Shown: piece after piece, positions 1 through 12,355 of the stretch
Layout: the number at the start of each line of letters is the position of its first letter
Position numbering within the stretch: position 1 is the stretch's first letter
Source of the DNA: Hetaerina americana
Taxonomy: Eukaryota > Arthropoda > Insecta > Odonata > Calopterygidae
Direction of reading: 5' to 3'
NCBI GenBank assembly: GCA_022747635.1
Contig: JAKTNV010000061.1
Coordinates: 2,681,501-2,745,500 of the forward strand
Length of the DNA: 64,000 bases
Notes under the pieces: model-generated
Told to the model about the DNA's origin: nothing
What the model saw: the letters and a program-made list of their open reading frames with translations, nothing else
The model's database searches: none
Made by a program: the position numbers and the translations under genes

Positions 1-45
1 TATACCCTGCAGGCCCCCACAAGGGGCGTATAGTGCGGCAAACGG
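1..45 (+). repeat. R1 dispersed repeat, copy 1 (partial)
   Basis: The window opens with a segment reading ACCCTGCAGGCCCCCACAAG and continuing with a G/C-rich stretch. It resembles two better copies near 41.3 kb and 57.9 kb that share the core CCTGCnAGCCACC. The match here is short and interrupted, and the repeat may start before the window. Function unknown; it is probably a fragment of a dispersed element. Confidence 0.35.
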
Positions 46-2780
46 CATGTAGTAATTGGTAATTGGGTTGGGTAGATGTTTCCAGGAATGAAAACGGAAT
101 ACCTTTTGGTTCCGAAAATAATGACAATATATGGCCGGAAACCTTTGTGACATTTTTACCCGTCATAATAACAGACAATAAAATATTTAAAGAAGCTTGA
201 CTGCATATACCAGGACGTTAACAGGCCCTACGAAATGGTAAATATGGAGATAAACTTCTCTATGGAGAATAAACACATTCTGCGACGGTATTCGATTCTT
301 TTTGTTTCTTTGAGAGACTGAAATGAAGAAAAAATGTCTTCTTCCTAAACGAACCCCAAAATGTTTTCAAATGTAGCGAAATAATATTTTTTTTGGTGAC
401 CGCCAAGCCTTGGTTGCGCTGGTAGTATACCGTATCCGGACTTCCTGCTGTATTCAGAGCTAAAAATGAAACCACTCGAGAAGAAAGAATGCACCGCAAA
501 GGGTATGAGTGCCATTCAAGCCTGGGCCCCTTATAAATAACACGCGCACGTCTGCTCCCCCGAATTTAGAAAGTATTTGACGAGAGGGCGAAGAAAAACG
601 GTTGAGCACGCGACCCCAAAAGGCGCACATCATCGTAAATAGACGTGGTAAGACCACTTGAAGGACCACTTCCGTTGCATTTGCAGAGGCCTCAGGGGGA
701 TAAATAAGAATTTTTTTGAAGAGGTTCACATTATCAATCACCGCAGTTGCACGAAACAGTAATTGAGGCAGTGGGAGTGAGTGAGTGTTGCTGAGGCTGG
801 CTGGGGGGGGGGAGGGAGGCAGGGAGGACGGTGTGTATCAGAGCAGTGTAATCCATTCACCGTCGGATGGGAACACTGGCCAGATTTGTTCTCTCCCTTC
901 GACGACCCCCTCCAACCTCCCTCGGCGTGTATCGTGTCGTTAAAAATAGACGCCCATGTCCTCCCGTTCACCCCGTAAGAGATACCGCTCTCCCTATAAT
1001 CCTTTCTTTCTTGCCCCATCCCCCAGGATTCGAGGAGTGGTTAAAGTGGTCCCGGAAGGATGAAACACGGGGTGAGAGTTGCCCTCTTTTTTTTATTCAA
1101 AACCTTCCACCTACCTACCATAAGTTCAAGGCTCTGCTAACGCTGTGCCACATTTATTCCACCTAATGATCAGTTCATGTTGAGGTTTTTAAACGATGTA
1201 AATCTGTGCTAAATTGAGCTGTTTCACGTCCTACTCAAACGAAAAATGAAAATATTTACGAAAGAGCAAGGCGATATATTTAAAAGGTGGTGGTGCTTGG
1301 GACATCCACGTATTTCACTTTAAATTACGAGAAATGCGCGCAGTCGTAAACCCAGTAACTACCCCCATTAACGCGGTCTCATTTAGCTCAATCCAGGCGA
1401 CAATATGAGGTCAAATATTTTATTCGCAGCAAAATGTTTCTAGTAAGCACAAGACAAAAATGCTCGTGAATATCTATAATACAAGATGTCAAATGGAATA
1501 CTTAAAAATGACAATCATACATTTCGGATTGTACCTCTTTACCGGGAAGCGCCTCGAGAAAGCGTCACATGCGTGATGTTCTGAACGCAACCCAGAAATA
1601 GCACTACCACTGCATAATGCTTCATTAATCAGATATAAACTCTACAGTATAGACCTGAGCTAGTTCAGGTCTCAGGTCTCCCACGGCCAAATGAACTGGA
1701 GGGATAAGATCCAAATTACTTGCTAAAAATTACTACGAGAAAAGAGTCAGCGTGACGGAAATTCTGGAGAAAATTGCACGGGATTGCATTGATCACATGG
1801 AGGGGTGGCAAGACTTAAGATATTGAACAACTATGTTTAATAGTGACGCCGAGGGTATTATTACTGCCCCACATTACATTATCACACTAAAGCGCCAGGA
1901 TAATATAAGAGAGATAGAAAGAAGCCATCACCGACTGATTTAAGCACTCATTCTTCCTTTCACGATACACAATAATAACATAATAAAGCAGCCACGCCAC
2001 AAATTTGAACTACAAAAAAATGACTCTACTCGGACATACCAGCATTGCATAATGTAGATAGACATGCGTGTGAGTAAGTTTACGTGGTTTTCGTAGATGC
2101 AAATATATATTGATGCTCACCTAAGCGCATGAGTATACATATATACACAACGTAGCTGTACATATACAAAACAATTTGTTATAGTATCACCCGCCTCACA
2201 CCTTTGTGACAACTCGCGAGGCATTAGGTATACGTAGATGAAGATTCTCACGAAATTAACTTGTTTCAAAGTCTATTGTCCTAGCATTCTATCCTACGGA
2301 TAGACTATTGTGGGAAAATTCGCCCCCTAGGATGTATCTCAGAGTAAAATTCCACTGGAATGGGCACTTGTGAATAAATCTATGGCGATAGAATTGAACC
2401 CAGATATATAGTTTCAATGTTCACTAATAGAGGAGAATTGGAGAATTACAAGTTGAGGTTCCATCATGGGGAAAGTGAATACCTTATTTTTACATTTTGC
2501 TTCATGATCAAAAATATCGTGGAAAAAATAATTACTCAATCATAGATCGGTCCATCGATGGACTTATGGCTCAAAGGCATATTTTTTAATGTCGGTTTTC
2601 TGTGCTTAGGATCAAATGTTGGCTCTCTACCCGACTGTTGCGGTCTTGACGAGATACAAATTCGCAAGTTTCTATGGCAAAATTGATGAGAATTATCAAC
2701 CTTTTTAAATGTTCCCTAATTATTTATAAATATGAATAGAAAACGAACGAAAGTTTTTTTTCTACAAATAAGACTCGCTT
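46..2780. other. Non-coding stretch, nothing recognised
   Basis: Both strands were read for protein families, tRNA-like promoters and inverted repeats, and nothing was supported. A run of ten G lies at 803-812, inside a GA-rich patch at 780-830. The open frames here are under 100 codons, overlap on opposite strands and resemble no known family. Confidence 0.6.
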
Positions 2781-2789
2781 GTGTTCCCC

Positions 2790-3560
2790 TGACATGTGCC
2801 CTCTGATTACCCGATAAGAAGTATTCGCCCATTCGGCAACGGTCTCGCTCGCTGCATGAAGTCGTCCGGCGATGAAAGACAATATCCGATTCAATGGGTG
2901 GGCGCGGTAAAGGTAATTCTGTTAAATACGACCCGGAATGCCTCCTGCGTGACAGCGATGCCCCAGACCGCACCGTAATCACTGCACTCATAAACATAAT
3001 CAAAATCAGAACGGCCATGTGCGTTCCCCTCGGGGTATTTGTTGCCGCGCATTCGAAATCACTCTTCCCTCTCCTCCCTTAATGGATCCATTAAAACCCA
3101 AATCACCTCAAGCACGCAGTCTGTGCTCTCAGGGAAGCAAAGGGGGACCAGGAATGGAGGGGATAGTGGTGGACATCAAATTACCCCCGCCTCGACCAAA
3201 ATAAATGCAACCCGCAAACCGTCGGAGATGAGACCTCGCTTATTTCGCACATGAGAATGTTCCCCTCCCTCTCCCCTAACAACCCTCACACCCCCGACTG
3301 GCCACTTAACGACTCTTGCGAGTGGGGAGTGAGAGGGACAGGGGCCGGCGAGTGGGGGCTGCTCCGAAAGGGTAGTTACCACACACCCCCCACCTTCCCC
3401 AACCCACCGCCGCTCGCGGGCGACTGATTGAAGAGCAAGTGGGGCGTCAGCGCACGCGGTAAATTGTCCCCCTTATTGCACCAAGGAGCGGGCATATCCC
3501 CCCTCTTCACGAGGCGTTTGAGCCATTCGATGGATTGGGTGCCGGGCTTAGTCAGTCACA
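2790..3560. promoter_or_regulatory. CpG-containing GC-rich patch, possible regulatory DNA
   Basis: This stretch is visibly richer in G+C and CpG than its AT-rich flanks, for example CCGCCGCTCGCGGGCG near 3409. Short open frames occur on both strands, as expected in stop-poor GC-rich DNA, and none resembles a protein family. It could be a promoter or enhancer island, but no core promoter or exon was identified. Confidence 0.25.
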
Positions 3561-6500
3561 TTATTCGACGGGATTAAATAAATACCCACAGGGCTTATTA
3601 AAACGTCCACCTCAGAGGATGTTCGAGGAGATTCTTTTACCCCAATTGAAGAAGGACATTTTTAGAACCCCATGATTTATCTACTTTTATCTTTTGAACT
3701 TATTATCCATGGAAATATTTTTAAACCCGTACATAATAAAGTGTGTCAGTTTAAGTGCTATGAAATGAGTGGTTTGGGAAATTATCATAAAGATAAATTA
3801 GGAATGAGTAGAAATATTTGAACTAAACTATTAACATCATTTTCCGCTATTTAATACACACACGCTTCATAAAAAGGTTCCCTTAGGGTATATTTGCGTA
3901 GCTTCAGGTGTGATATGGTGAAATTATGGCCAATAATAGCAATGCCCTACTTTTCCGACAGTGAACACTTTTTTCTCGGCAGTGAAAAATTGTTCACTAG
4001 TGGAAAGGCTCTCCTTCGTATTTGGTCATGAACACCTACGAGAAGGTTGGAGAAATGTTATATCCTCTTCTAACAAGACAATTGGGAAAACCAATAATCA
4101 CTCTATTTTTATCTTTTTCACTCATTTCACTCATCCCGGTCAAGGCGAACGATTTTTACACTCTGAAATTATTGCATTGAAATGCATATTAGCGGATGAA
4201 TCCGTTAAAAGTTACTGTTGCGGCATCTCCCGCAGTTTCTTGGATTTTTTCACTCTTCCTCGGAATTATTTTTAAACTCAAGCATAAAAGTTTTAGATGA
4301 GATGTAAATGAAATAGAATACTCGTGGAACTGCCTTAAAAATTGATCAACAGGAAATAATAGAATTATTTTTGGAAAATATTAAGAAGGCCTAATGGTTA
4401 TGTAGGCCAAGAAACCTAGGAGTTTAAAGAAGAAAGTAGCAGAGATAGGGGACAATCAAAAATATTTTTAAACTTAGCGTTCACGGGCACACTCCATAAT
4501 GTAACATGATAGAGACATATCGACACAGAGATTGAAACGACTCTACATGGAGGACACTAAAAGCGATTTGAACAAACAGGAAAAATGAAGGAAAGTTAGC
4601 ATTATTATATAAAATAAGAGAATTCGCGAATATTAACGAATGATGCGTTACCCTTTCTTCTGCGTTAATGGGCAGGTGTATTTAAGGCTAAATGTTGTTT
4701 AAACCACGAACCAAACAGTTATTGACCAAGAGGTTCTTTTGGAATTCGGAAAACGCACCTTGGCTCCGTATTCATTCCAATAATTCACTTCGACTTTCGC
4801 GAATTTGACAATGGAGACCATATAGGAATATCAAGAGCATTGCGCTCACCAGCTGTACGCAAGTGGTAAAATCGTAAATGACGAATTTATTACTCAGCTT
4901 TCTCGTATCCATATATTTAAAATATAAAATAGGTATCCGTGGGAGTTGTTTTAATTTTGTTACGATAATTTAGCGCGAGAATGATCTCCCATTTGGTGTA
5001 TGCATTTAATCTTTCAATAACAGATAATCTGGTGGTGTCGACCGATAATAAACAATTTTCCAGCACTTCGGTTGATATAATATCAGTGCTTTCCATTTTG
5101 CAATTTTCTGTTACGTTCTCCCGAGCGCCTCCCCTTCTGCTCCTCCCCATGAAATGACGAGTTGAACCGCTGGCCTTAAGTAACGGCCCGCGGCAGATAG
5201 CTACTAACGGTGGCTAGACACAACCTGATGACCAAGCCAGTGAGCGACGGTAGGACACGATCTCAGACCCTCTAGAGGGATAAAAATAGTGAGGAGAACA
5301 GAACTTCTCTCAAAAATCTTGCCGCATTAGTTCTTCGGATTTCGGCGAGGAAAAGTTACTGCACACGCAGAAGGCTGATGCTGAAACATAAGAGTAAGAG
5401 ATACATGTGGTTCTTGCATTAGGTATATGTACCCAGAATTAAATTACTAGCTGATAGGAATCTGTGCAAAGAATTAATTCCCTAGTTGTTAGTAGCAATG
5501 TAGCAAACCTATAGCCGTTAGTTGTGGTAAGTTTAGTACAGCTATGTGGCACCTATGAGTATGCACCTTATTACCTTGGTACCTGTGCCTAGAATCCCCG
5601 ACCTGGGGGCAAGTGCCAAAGCAAGGTATCTAGACTGTCTTAATCGCTTTAATACCTTTTTGCAAAATTAAAATTATTACTTAAGTAAAATTTCGTCCGT
5701 AAAAGTCTCGATCAAGAACCTTGAGCCAATCTCGACACAAAGCCACTGATTCAACGATTATTGCTTCAACTAATGACAGCACAGCAGTTAAGTTTTTTCC
5801 CCAAGTGCTCCTAACTGCGCATATTCTTCTCAGATGTATTCTTTCGGAGGGCAGAGGAACATCTTCTTGCTGCCACGAATCCATTCAAGTTTCTTTTTTC
5901 TTTCTCGCGGAACCAGACGCAAAGGTTTCATTCAATACAGAAGGCAAGCGCAGGACTGCAATATCGGAATGATTCGATATAAAAAATAAGAGTAGACTAA
6001 CTGAATGTAATTTTTAAAATTCTAACTTCGTATATGTTTCCAAGAACGATGTTACCATAGCTCACTACTCTAGGAACGGCGGGTGTCCCTGCAGAAATGG
6101 GCTTGACGACGACGAAAGGGAAACTGGGAGAAGGATAGATGTACTGGCTGACAGAAGAAACTGGACGATTAAGATTGAAACGAAGCAGTTGTCCATCAAG
6201 CAAAGGTAAAATGGTTTCTTCTTTTTCAAAATTTCTACAACTTGTCAAGAAAAAGGAAAGCATCCTAAGGATGAAAGTTGGAAAAGGAATAGGCTCAAAG
6301 GAAAGCCATTGTCGTCACTGGAAAGAAAACGCACTTGGCCCACTCGCTCAACTACCTCTTCAAGAACATACGACTGCATTAAATGTCACATCCATTCCAT
6401 TATCTTTTTCCCGGGGGAAGCAAGCAAAATAATTTCAACATTTGCGACGGAAAGATGAAAACGGAAAATTAACTGGCGTCATATTTTTTTTTCCTCGGAA

Positions 6501-6719
6501 AGTTTCGCACTCTCTTAATTGCCGTGATTTCAGCTTTTCTGGGATACGGTCGATTAAAAAGAAAAAAAATGGTGAAAGAAACGTTTCGAGTTCCGTGGGT
6601 GGCGAGACTATTTTCGGCGGCGACTCGCGCCGGCGGCGACAGGAGACGACTCCAGGATTAATCTACACCCTCCCCCAGCACGAGAAATTTGCTGTCTCGA
6701 AAAAACGAAACCCCTACTT
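3561..6719. other. Non-coding stretch with one short repeat
   Basis: AT-rich DNA without a recognisable gene. The only structured item is the half-foldback at 4129-4176, listed separately. A segment at about 5430-5640 is rich in CTAG and GTACC words and looks compositionally like 30560-30950, but no clear alignment could be made by eye. Confidence 0.55.
4129..4176 (+). repeat. Half copy of small foldback repeat FBs
   Basis: The segment contains ATCCCGGTCAAGGC followed by GAACGATTTTTACACTCTGA. The same loop and right arm occur at 25731-25770, where a matching left arm completes a hairpin. Here only the loop and right arm are recognisable. This is a probable remnant of a short inverted-repeat (MITE-like) element. 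Confidence 0.5.
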
Positions 6720-6881
6720 ATTATATTTAAAAAGTAACCACGATGGTTAAAAGTGATTATTTTCTGGTCACCAATCACCCTCACCAAAACACAATCCAGC
6801 AACCTACTCAACATCAAGTCCCTCTTCATCTCTGTGCACTTCCTCCCTTCATCCCGTCCAACATCCCCACCCGCCCTATTC
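6720..6881 (-). mobile_element. LINE-A non-LTR retrotransposon, copy 6 (3' end only)
   Basis: Read on the minus strand, this segment gives GGATGTTGGACGGGATGAAG, then GGAGGAAGT, an acAGAGATGAAG stretch, and AGTAGGTTGCTGG with GTGTTTTG. The same words in the same order end the coding part of LINE-A copies 1 and 5 (about 21995-22085 and 61105-61180). It is a 5'-truncated fragment with only the extreme 3' end of the pol region and part of the 3' UTR. The translated tail contains stops and frameshifts. It is inverted relative to the other LINE-A copies in the window. Confidence 0.72.
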
Positions 6882-7021
6882 ATGATATATATTTTATTTG
6901 ATAAGAACTTGTTTTCATATTAAAACATTTACAGTTTACCTGTTCTTGTTTCATTTAGCGGAAAAATACATAATGAGTTCCAAAGGAACACTGGATCGCA
7001 TTAATAGAACACGGGACGCCA

Positions 7022-7102
<81 letters not shown>

Positions 7103-7118
7103 TACATATACATATAAT
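7022..7118. repeat. Compound (AC)n(TA)n microsatellite
   Basis: About 14 bases of AC repeats pass directly into about 60 bases of TA repeats, ending in TATACATATACATATA variants. An apparent open frame of about 100 codons across it is mostly Tyr-Ile repeats and is not a gene. Confidence 0.95.
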
Positions 7119-7559
7119 CATTCTTTTACATATGGTACATCACTATTTAAATTTAAAATTAAAATCGAAAGCGTTATTAGTCTCCATTCCCCGTTTATAA
7201 TATGAAAGGAATGTGAAGGCAAAATTGGTGGAAATATTAAAGAGCCATCCACCCAGTGGGAAAAACTAATTTCTGCAAATTAACTTCAGGCAATTTATTT
7301 GGCAAACAGAAAAGGCAGAAAAATTAATATAAAAAAATTAAAATCTGCCTCGTCCGGTTTCTCCATTGTTTTCAAAACCAATTCTACTCCACACTCGTTT
7401 CTATAACTCTCGACTCCAATACGATTATTACTTTCCTGAGCCATCCTCCGCCCAAAACGTTTATGCAAATGCAAGCAAGCACGAACCCAGAAATCGTCAA
7501 AACGTGCTCGGGGACGATCCCCGCAAAACATCTTGGGTCCCCAACTTTTTTCCATGAAT
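7119..7559. other. Non-coding stretch, nothing recognised
   Basis: AT-rich DNA. Overlapping open frames on both strands of 7295-7557 have no recognisable domain. Confidence 0.5.
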
Positions 7560-8420
7560 ATTAAGAGTTACTCCAAAAAACTTACGAGCGGGGGAGGGTA
7601 AAACCGGGAGGGATTTTTGAGGCTTCGAGGGCTTGGAGAAGGGGAAAGCTTGCGGCCGCTGGTGTGTGTGCGTCTACAGGATGGGGAGAATGGGTTGGTG
7701 GAGAGGGGAGAAACCACTCGGTTTGTGGGGGGGGGGGGGGGGAGAGCCAGCCTTTGGCCGCCCTCCGATAAGTTCAAATCGATTGGCGAGGAGGCGTCAC
7801 ACTCGCCCCAAACCACCGATGGAAACCGAGGTGAGAGGGAGAGGAATTTGCCAGCGGAGGCAGTCACTCGGCGGAGAGGTCGGTCGGGGAGGCTGGAGAA
7901 GAGTGTGCGGAGAAGGGAAGCCTCAGAGGGGGTGAGAGAGGAGATAGCAAATCCCTTTCACTTCTACCGAAGCGGGAGCGGGCGGGGAAGAAGTAGGGAG
8001 GGTCTGGTCCCAAAACATTTCTTACCGAGGAGGGAAAAACCAAAGAATTCACCCCCGACTCTTTCCTCCCCTCCCCCCTCGCCAACTACGCCCCGAGGCC
8101 TCCCCCTTCCCGAGCCACATGCTTCGTCCGTGTGTTGAATTCTCCGCGAAAAAAGAAGAAAGAGGGGAATTGGACGACTGCGGAGATTTGGAGCGAAGTG
8201 TTTGACTAGGTGCGTGTGGATGGGGGGAAGGGATGGATGGAGGGAAGAGAATCGGCGAGGATGTAGGGAGAACCGGCGAGGATGAATGGGGAACCTGGGA
8301 GGGTGAGACTGGAGAGTCGAATTTACGCGCGAGTGGAGCCGGTGCGAGCGCCCTGACAACGGAATTAAAACCGACACTCGAGGTGAGGGAATACGGGGGA
8401 GTTTAAAAAAGCAATTGGGT
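7560..8420. promoter_or_regulatory. Purine-rich, CpG-containing GC island
   Basis: This stretch is dominated by GGGAGG/GAGGGG on the plus strand, with a run of 16 G at 7727-7742, a NotI-type GCGGCCGC at 7652-7659 and scattered CpG. Open frames up to 173 codons occur in several frames on both strands. They are Arg/Gly/Pro/Ser-rich and come from stop-poor composition. It may be a promoter or enhancer island or simply expanded low-complexity DNA. No exon is supported. Confidence 0.35.
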
Positions 8421-9339
8421 CGATCCCCGGGGTTGATTTACTTGCCGCCTCGCGTTACCGCAATCGTTTCGGATGGCGAGTGCGATCCTTCCGCCCTTAC
8501 GCGGTACTCTTCTGTCAATCGCTTTGGGATTCCCGCTCGAGCGCCATTGAAATTCTCGACACCTATCCCGGAAAGCGATGTAAAGTGATGATTCGCGAAA
8601 CAGATACGCTCTAAGGTACGATCAAAAAAAGAATTGATTCCCGATGGGAGTTCCCCATATCGGTGAGTTCCTAAGTTTTTTTGACCGGAATATGTTCGCA
8701 CCTCATTCGAGGAGAAGAACTATGGACAAATTCGTGTCAAAATATATAATTAAGCTGGCATCTATCGAACTGAAATATGTGGCGAAAATCAGCAATGGAA
8801 CGATATCAACTGACACTGCGGGTGAAATTTCTCAATCCAGTCCATGCTTACAAAGCAAACTGTTCTCGTTAATACTAATTGCCCACAGCTACAGTACATT
8901 CAGATTAACAATGCAAGGAAACGATATAAAATGGAAAATATGAACAATGAAATATTCACAGATAATACCGTCAGTGATAAAAAGTCAAGCGTCATTTACT
9001 TCTGAAAAAGCTACACGGTTTAAAGATGTCTGAACTGAATTGGATAGAATGGGAATTATAGAGAGGCTCTAAAAATGTATGTAATTTCAAGGTTTAATAA
9101 AAAGACCAAGTATGATAACTCTGAGATATTCATATGTGTGTTGGCAACCATATTAAACTAATGGATGTTACAATCACTCGGGGGTAAATGTACAGAAAAT
9201 GCGGTGTACACTGGAAGTAATGAGGATTTGTCAGAGTATAAGGTTATTTCAATCAAAAAATGAATATTACATTACGCATTATGCTCGTATCTAACAGACA
9301 CCACATTGGATCACCTTTCTCATAGTCCTATTCCATGCC
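8421..9339. other. Non-coding stretch, nothing recognised
   Basis: The GC-richer edge of the preceding island fades by about 8640 into AT-rich DNA. Small open frames are present, but no protein family, SINE head or repeat was recognised. Confidence 0.5.
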
Positions 9340-9775
9340 TATGGGCCCGGAACTTCCATCTTTGATCTTTCTTTTCCATGGCTTCCTCTTTTCTTCGCCC
9401 ACTCTTCCTTAGATCCTACTTCACTGTCCTTCCTTCCACCTGTGTTTACGCCTTCCTCTTTCCCACAAATTCCATCTTCTCTCCTCTTTTTCCAAAATAT
9501 TCTTCGCTCTTCCACTCTATGGGTGTAAACCATTTCAGCCTTCTTTCCTATGCCTTTTTACAAATAGACCCCACCATGACTGTTCCTCGGAAGTAGTAAT
9601 TAGTTATCTTGTCCCTCCTTGTGACTTCTCACAACTACCTCAACATCCTCATCTCAGCGAACTCCAACTTCCTCCCCTGGGCTTGGGAAACTGACCATGT
9701 GTATGCTCCATAGAGAGTCGCAGCAGGGCTGACCATAGATTTGTATCATCCATCTTCCTGTCTCACGGTAACCCA
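9340..9775 (-). mobile_element. LINE-B non-LTR retrotransposon, decayed pol C-terminus
   Basis: Read on the minus strand from about 9770, one frame runs for about 140 codons with only scattered stops. It gives MVSPAATLYGAYTW, then KLEFAEMRML, VTRRDKI, a YFRGTV segment, KKA-ERRLKWF and KSEEYFGKR. This order is the region downstream of the reverse transcriptase in many animal LINE pol proteins: the 'LYGAETW' block, then 'KLEVAEMRMLRW', then 'RRLKWFGHV'. At least six in-frame stops show that it is dead. It is a different lineage from LINE-A, whose tail reads RRRLEAFEMWVWRRM. The reverse transcriptase core is absent, so it is 5' truncated. The clade was not determined. Confidence 0.75.
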
Positions 9776-10267
<492 letters not shown>

Positions 10268-10331
10268 AGAAAGAGTGCCTGGCCTTGAGAAACATAATTA
10301 TGAATGTTCGCAAATATTATCAACACATTAA

Positions 10332-10410
10332 TCAGCTCGAAGGTGGGTTTCGATCGAATAGAGACGAGTTAACCGCGAACTAAGGCGTGTGAACTTCACA
10401 CTGAAAGTAT
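10332..10410 (+). repeat. R2 dispersed repeat, copy 1
   Basis: The words GAAGGTGGGTTT, GAGTTAACCG, ACTAAG and GCGTGTGAACTTCACAC match, in the same order, the copy at 44598-44715 (GAAGGTCGGTTT, GAGTTCACCC, ACTAAG, GCGTGTGAAAATTCACAC). This copy lacks about nine bases after ACTAAG. It lies about 115 bases downstream of a (TA)n tract. Element type unknown. Confidence 0.6.
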
Positions 10411-10499
10411 ATTTGGAAAAACTCATAGCCCTGCATCGCCATTAGGTTTCCCACAAGTTTCTAGCAAATTGAATCCCTTGCAGGTTATTTTAAATGAAG

Positions 10500-10562
10500 T
10501 TGTCCAAGGGATTCCGAACCGGGACGGGACGGCAGTTCCTCCCACTTAGCTACCACGGAGGA
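10500..10562 (-). mobile_element. tRNA-derived SINE-like head
   Basis: On the minus strand the segment reads CGTGGTAGCTAAGTGGGAGG and then CCCGGTTCGGAATCCC. These resemble an RNA polymerase III A box (TGGTAGCTnAGTGG) and B box (GGTTCGnAATCC) at tRNA-like spacing. The sequence does not fold into a clean cloverleaf, so it is read as the head of a tRNA-derived SINE rather than a tRNA gene. The tail and target-site duplications were not defined. Confidence 0.5.
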
Positions 10563-11917
10563 AATTATTAATACAATCGCAAAGCATTTATTGCTATGAG
10601 AAAACTTTGCGGGAGAAAATAAAAAGGACTGGCACATTGATTGACGTAGCGAGCGGCGATCGCATTGGCAATGGCACCTGAAGTGGATTGGGACTCCTTG
10701 CTTGAAGACCCCACCAAGGCTTCCATTTATGTTTTAATCCTCCCTCGCTCTGTTCGTTTCAATTGGCTTGGCAGGCGACGATGTGCTCGTCGTATTGTGA
10801 GGATGTCGTCCTCAACATCAAAGACCGTAATCTGATGTTGTCGACCGCAAATACGGCTTCAAATCTTGCACTAATGATGCTAATTGCACAAATATACACA
10901 GCTCCGATTAATTCCACGAAATCAAATCGGCTTATGGATGAACGCTGATTTTGATCCATTATTCAACGATCCAACATTCGCCAAAATGATTTTATAGCAT
11001 TTCACGTAATAAGTGCCCTATTTATAACATAAATTCAAGAGGAATTACAGAAGCAATTCAAGGATATGTAGATACAATTTTCCTTTTTTCATCCACAGTA
11101 AAGTCTCAACTCGGATGCCTTTCCAACCGATAAATCTCATTGTCAAAAGAATTCAAGAAAAATCTTACATTTGCCTTCTAAGGTGACATCCAATGAGTAG
11201 AATCGCTTCAAGTATTTTCAGCATTTAAAAAGTTAATGAAACAAAACTAAAATCGGAGACTTGGAGAATAAGCTAATCAGAAATCGCAACTTTAAAAAAT
11301 ATATACGAAGGTTAAATGCTATTTATTGACGTTTAATTAACGAGAATTCTGGATGTAAAAGTGTCTACGGGAAAATATGATTTTTTTTCAATATTGAAAG
11401 AGGCACGTTCTCTTCTCAATTAATTTCTGCAACTTTTCATCATTCCTTTTCTTTTCAATCAAACTCCTCTCCGTTTACTTTCGCCAGGCTCACATTTCTG
11501 CGGAGCCCAGATTTTTCCCACCCCTAAGGTCCACGCTTCACCACTGTCATTCACTACGCTCCAAGTAACAAAGTTTCTCTTTGATTCTGCATCGACACAT
11601 TCACAATATGTATAAGAGTATTACTTTTTTGAATAGCTTTTTTGGTTAACGTAATCCTTTTTGTCTCATACTCGTAAATTTATTACCATTTTAGGTATTA
11701 CTAATTATTCCACGCTTGAAGAACTCGTCAAGCTAGTGTGCATCTTCCCTATTACAACTAAGGAGCTCTTCCTATGGTTTTCTTTGCATACAAGCTCATA
11801 CTGCAACTTTGTTATTTAGCACACTTACTATTGAAGTACGATAGGGGATAATTTGCACACTATTGCTTTAGAATTTTTCTGGCAGATTTTAAACTTTTAT
11901 ATTTTTCCAGCCTTTAA
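10563..11917. other. Non-coding stretch with an ambiguous open segment
   Basis: No repeat or protein family was recognised. At 10759-10959 both strands are open for 61-66 codons. The minus-strand frame contains a hydrophobic stretch (IGAVYICAISII) that might suggest an exon of a membrane protein. It is short, antisense to an equally long frame and matches nothing I recognise, so it is not called as a gene. Confidence 0.4.
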
Positions 11918-12355
11918 TTCAGTATGTCGGGAAAAAACGACCATAGCCTCAAAATAAAAATAAGGACTCAAAAAACAAATAAGAAAAAATACTCTTTTTT
12001 TAAATAGAACCATAATTGATTGGAACCAGCTGCCTGGGGGTTTGTTTGAGCCCTTTCCATCCAATTTTAGAAGTTTTAAGTTGAAATGTAAAGCAGCCAC
12101 TGGGTAATAAACTTCATTGTAGTCATGAAAATATTGTTTGTATGTGATGTGATCGGCATATTGTATGTGATGTGGAAGTTTGTTTGTATGTGATGTGGAA
12201 GTGTCATTATGTAAAAATATTTTATCTCTTCTGTTTTTATGTGTTCGTATGTAATTTTCGTTGTTAGATTTATCTTTGACCTAACCTGACCGTTGCCACC
12301 AGGTAATTTGCCTAATTTCAACGTAATTGTGTAAATAAATAATAAATAAATAAAT
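11918..12355 (+). mobile_element. LINE-C, CR1/jockey-like non-LTR retrotransposon 3' end
   Basis: Two adjacent frames give SGKNDHSLKIKIRT...KKKYSFFK and, after one frameshift near 12005, RTIIDWNQLP...FPSNFRSFKLK, ending at a TAA at 12105-12107. Known CR1/L2/jockey-type pol proteins end in the pattern YSFFPRTIxxWNxLP followed by a 'SLxxFKxxL' block, which is the basis for the call. Downstream there is a plausible 3' UTR with a degenerate TTGTATGTGATGTG repeat (12134-12202) and a terminal AAATAAATAA-type tail at 12331-12355. Only the last 60 or so codons survive, consistent with 5' truncation on insertion. Confidence 0.8.
12134..12202 (+). repeat. Degenerate tandem repeat inside the LINE-C 3' UTR
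   Basis: Three units containing TGTATGTGATGTG recur within 70 bases between the LINE-C stop codon and its A-rich tail. Internal 3' UTR repeats are common in LINEs. Confidence 0.65.

Noticed and set aside
5430..5640. Possible shared repeat with 30560-30950
   Set aside because: Both are rich in CTAG and GTACC words, but no ordered alignment was found by eye.
7617..8138. 173-codon plus-strand open frame
   Set aside because: Arg/Gly/Glu-rich frame with a Gly run from the poly-G tract. Other frames are also open. Composition artefact.
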